From Alcaligenes faecalis (GTDB lineage Bacteria > Pseudomonadota > Gammaproteobacteria > Burkholderiales > Burkholderiaceae_B), in contig NZ_CP031012.1 of the NCBI RefSeq assembly GCF_009497775.1, positions 62,001 through 126,000 of the forward strand: a DNA stretch of 64,000 nt. The letters run 5' to 3'. The notes under the pieces were generated by a model. That model saw nothing but the letters and a program-made list of their open reading frames with translations, did no database searches and was not told the origin of the DNA. How positions within the stretch are numbered: position 1 is the first letter of the stretch; each line of letters begins with the position of its first letter. The position numbers and the translations under genes were made by a program. Shown here piece after piece: positions 63,238 to 64,000 of the stretch.

Positions 63238-64000
63238 TTACCTGGGCAGCTGAAACAGCCTGGCCGCATTGCCATAAAACAGCTTGTCCAGAATTGCATC
63301 CTTGAAACCCAACTGCTGGAAGTCCTCAATACTCTGGCGAATCGGGCGGAAGGTGTAGGACGAACCAAACAGCAATTGCTCGGACAGAAAGCTGTTGGCT
63401 GCCTGCACATAGCCCTCATTACCTGGCTGGAAAATGTACATATCTGGCACCAGATGCACGTTCTCGTGCAGAAAGGCCAGGCCTATGGCCTGCTGCACAT
63501 TGGGCCAATAGCCGTGATAGACCACCAAAGGCAGATCCGGGAAGGCTTTGGCCACTTTGGCCAGCCCGGCCGGGTCGTTATAGCGTGGGTCCGGTGTGGT
63601 GGGGCCGCTCATCAAAAAGACGGGCACTTTCAGGTGCCGGGCCAGCTCGTAAACCGGCCAGTAAATCGGGTCATCGGGGTGACGTGCTGGAACACCAAAA
63701 CCCGGCTCGATATCAATGCCGGACAAGCCCAGTTCCTTGATGGCGCGTTCCGCCTCGGCCAGGGCTTCCTGCTCGCCTTGCAGGGTCGGGTCTATACCGG
63801 CAATGCCCAGCAATTCTTCGTGTCCATGCACGATCTGGTGAATGGTGTCGTTGGGCAAGTGTTGCGATGGCGTGTGGCGGCCTACGACTACCGCTTTGCT
63901 CAGCCCAGCCTGACGCACTTCTTCCAGAAAGCCCTCCTGGCTCAGCGACTTTTCAAAGTGGGTATCGCTGCCACGAGTGCCTACGCGGCGGTTCAGCCAA
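63238..64000 (-). CDS. Amidohydrolase family 2 protein (5' end missing)
   Basis: The frame stays open through the right edge, so the gene starts beyond the window; about 254 C-terminal residues are visible. They fit the amidohydrolase-2 TIM barrel: GIAGIDPTLQGEQEALAEAERAIKELGLSGIDIEPGF, then VFLMSGPTT, DLPLVVYHGYWP, HLVPDMYIFQ, and LLFGSSYTFRPIRQSIE with the late active-site region. The N-terminal metal-binding residues would lie upstream; the visible part has few of the usual His ligands. It could be a decarboxylase or hydrolase. It converges on the organosulfur cluster. Confidence 0.75.
   Translation of the reverse strand, partial: WLNRRVGTRGSDTHFEKSLSQEGFLEEVRQAGLSKAVVVGRHTPSQHLPNDTIHQIVHGHEELLGIAGIDPTLQGEQEALAEAERAIKELGLSGIDIEPGFGVPARHPDDPIYWPVYELARHLKVPVFLMSGPTTPDPRYNDPAGLAKVAKAFPDLPLVVYHGYWPNVQQAIGLAFLHENVHLVPDMYIFQPGNEGYVQAANSFLSEQLLFGSSYTFRPIRQSIEDFQQLGFKDAILDKLFYGNAARLFQLPR

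Noticed and set aside
1..64000. CRISPR arrays, tRNA/rRNA genes, insertion sequences or prophage
   Set aside because: No regularly spaced repeats, no recognisable tRNA/rRNA folds and no transposase or phage proteins were seen on either strand.

Overview
The window reads as chromosomal DNA of a Burkholderiales beta-proteobacterium, most like an Alcaligenaceae member (Alcaligenes/Bordetella/Achromobacter type). The reasons are a Bug-type tricarboxylate-transporter receptor at the left edge, moderately high GC with strong GC3 bias, dense catabolic operons under MarR/AraC/TetR control, and FecI-FecR-TonB and Dpp clusters in typical layout. The genus is an inference. I saw no tRNA, rRNA, CRISPR array, transposase or phage gene.

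Region 1 (1-0.8 kb): the 3' part of a Bug receptor. Region 2 (0.9-20.9 kb) is a large aromatic-catabolic block. It holds a MarR regulator; an indolepyruvate:ferredoxin oxidoreductase-like pair; a second MarR; a 4HBT thioesterase; a bifunctional aryl-CoA hydroxylase/old-yellow-enzyme fusion; a gentisate 1,2-dioxygenase-like bicupin; a FAH-family hydrolase; a nitrilase; and an isatin-hydrolase/cyclase-family enzyme. These are followed by a three-component Rieske oxygenase, an acyl-CoA ligase, a thiolase-fold protein without the catalytic Cys and His plus its DUF35 partner, and an SDR. Read as one pathway, these fit aerobic indole-3-acetate degradation: Rieske oxidation to dioxindole-3-acetate, CoA activation, retro-aldol release of isatin and acetyl-CoA, hydrolysis to isatinate, oxidative decarboxylation to anthraniloyl-CoA, then 5-hydroxylation and a gentisate-type ring cleavage. 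This order is my inference from families and gene content.

Region 3 (21-27 kb): a TetR/MFS efflux pair with two tetO-like operators, then a TRAP transporter (DctQ-DctM-DctP). A long imperfect inverted repeat lies at 27.1-27.3 kb, followed by a polytopic membrane protein. Region 4 (29-36 kb): a styrene/indole monooxygenase-type operon (outer-membrane channel, SDR, StyA-like FAD oxygenase, flavin reductase, phytoene-desaturase-like flavoprotein), an AraC regulator and a second FMN split-barrel protein. It resembles indole-oxidation loci and could feed the isatin node of Region 2.

Region 5 (36-51 kb) is mostly housekeeping and uptake: an orphan HisP-like ATPase, panD with a C-terminal extension, a FecI-FecR-TonB iron-uptake unit with a Fur-like box, a Dpp-type peptide ABC transporter, dinB with a LexA-like box, argD and a RelE/XRE toxin-antitoxin pair. 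Region 6 (52-63 kb) is an organosulfur-type acquisition cluster: four MetQ-like binding proteins without a lipobox Cys, one MetN-MetI pair, three SfnB/DszC-type flavin monooxygenases and one NtaA/DszA-type LLM monooxygenase. An amidohydrolase is cut by the right edge.
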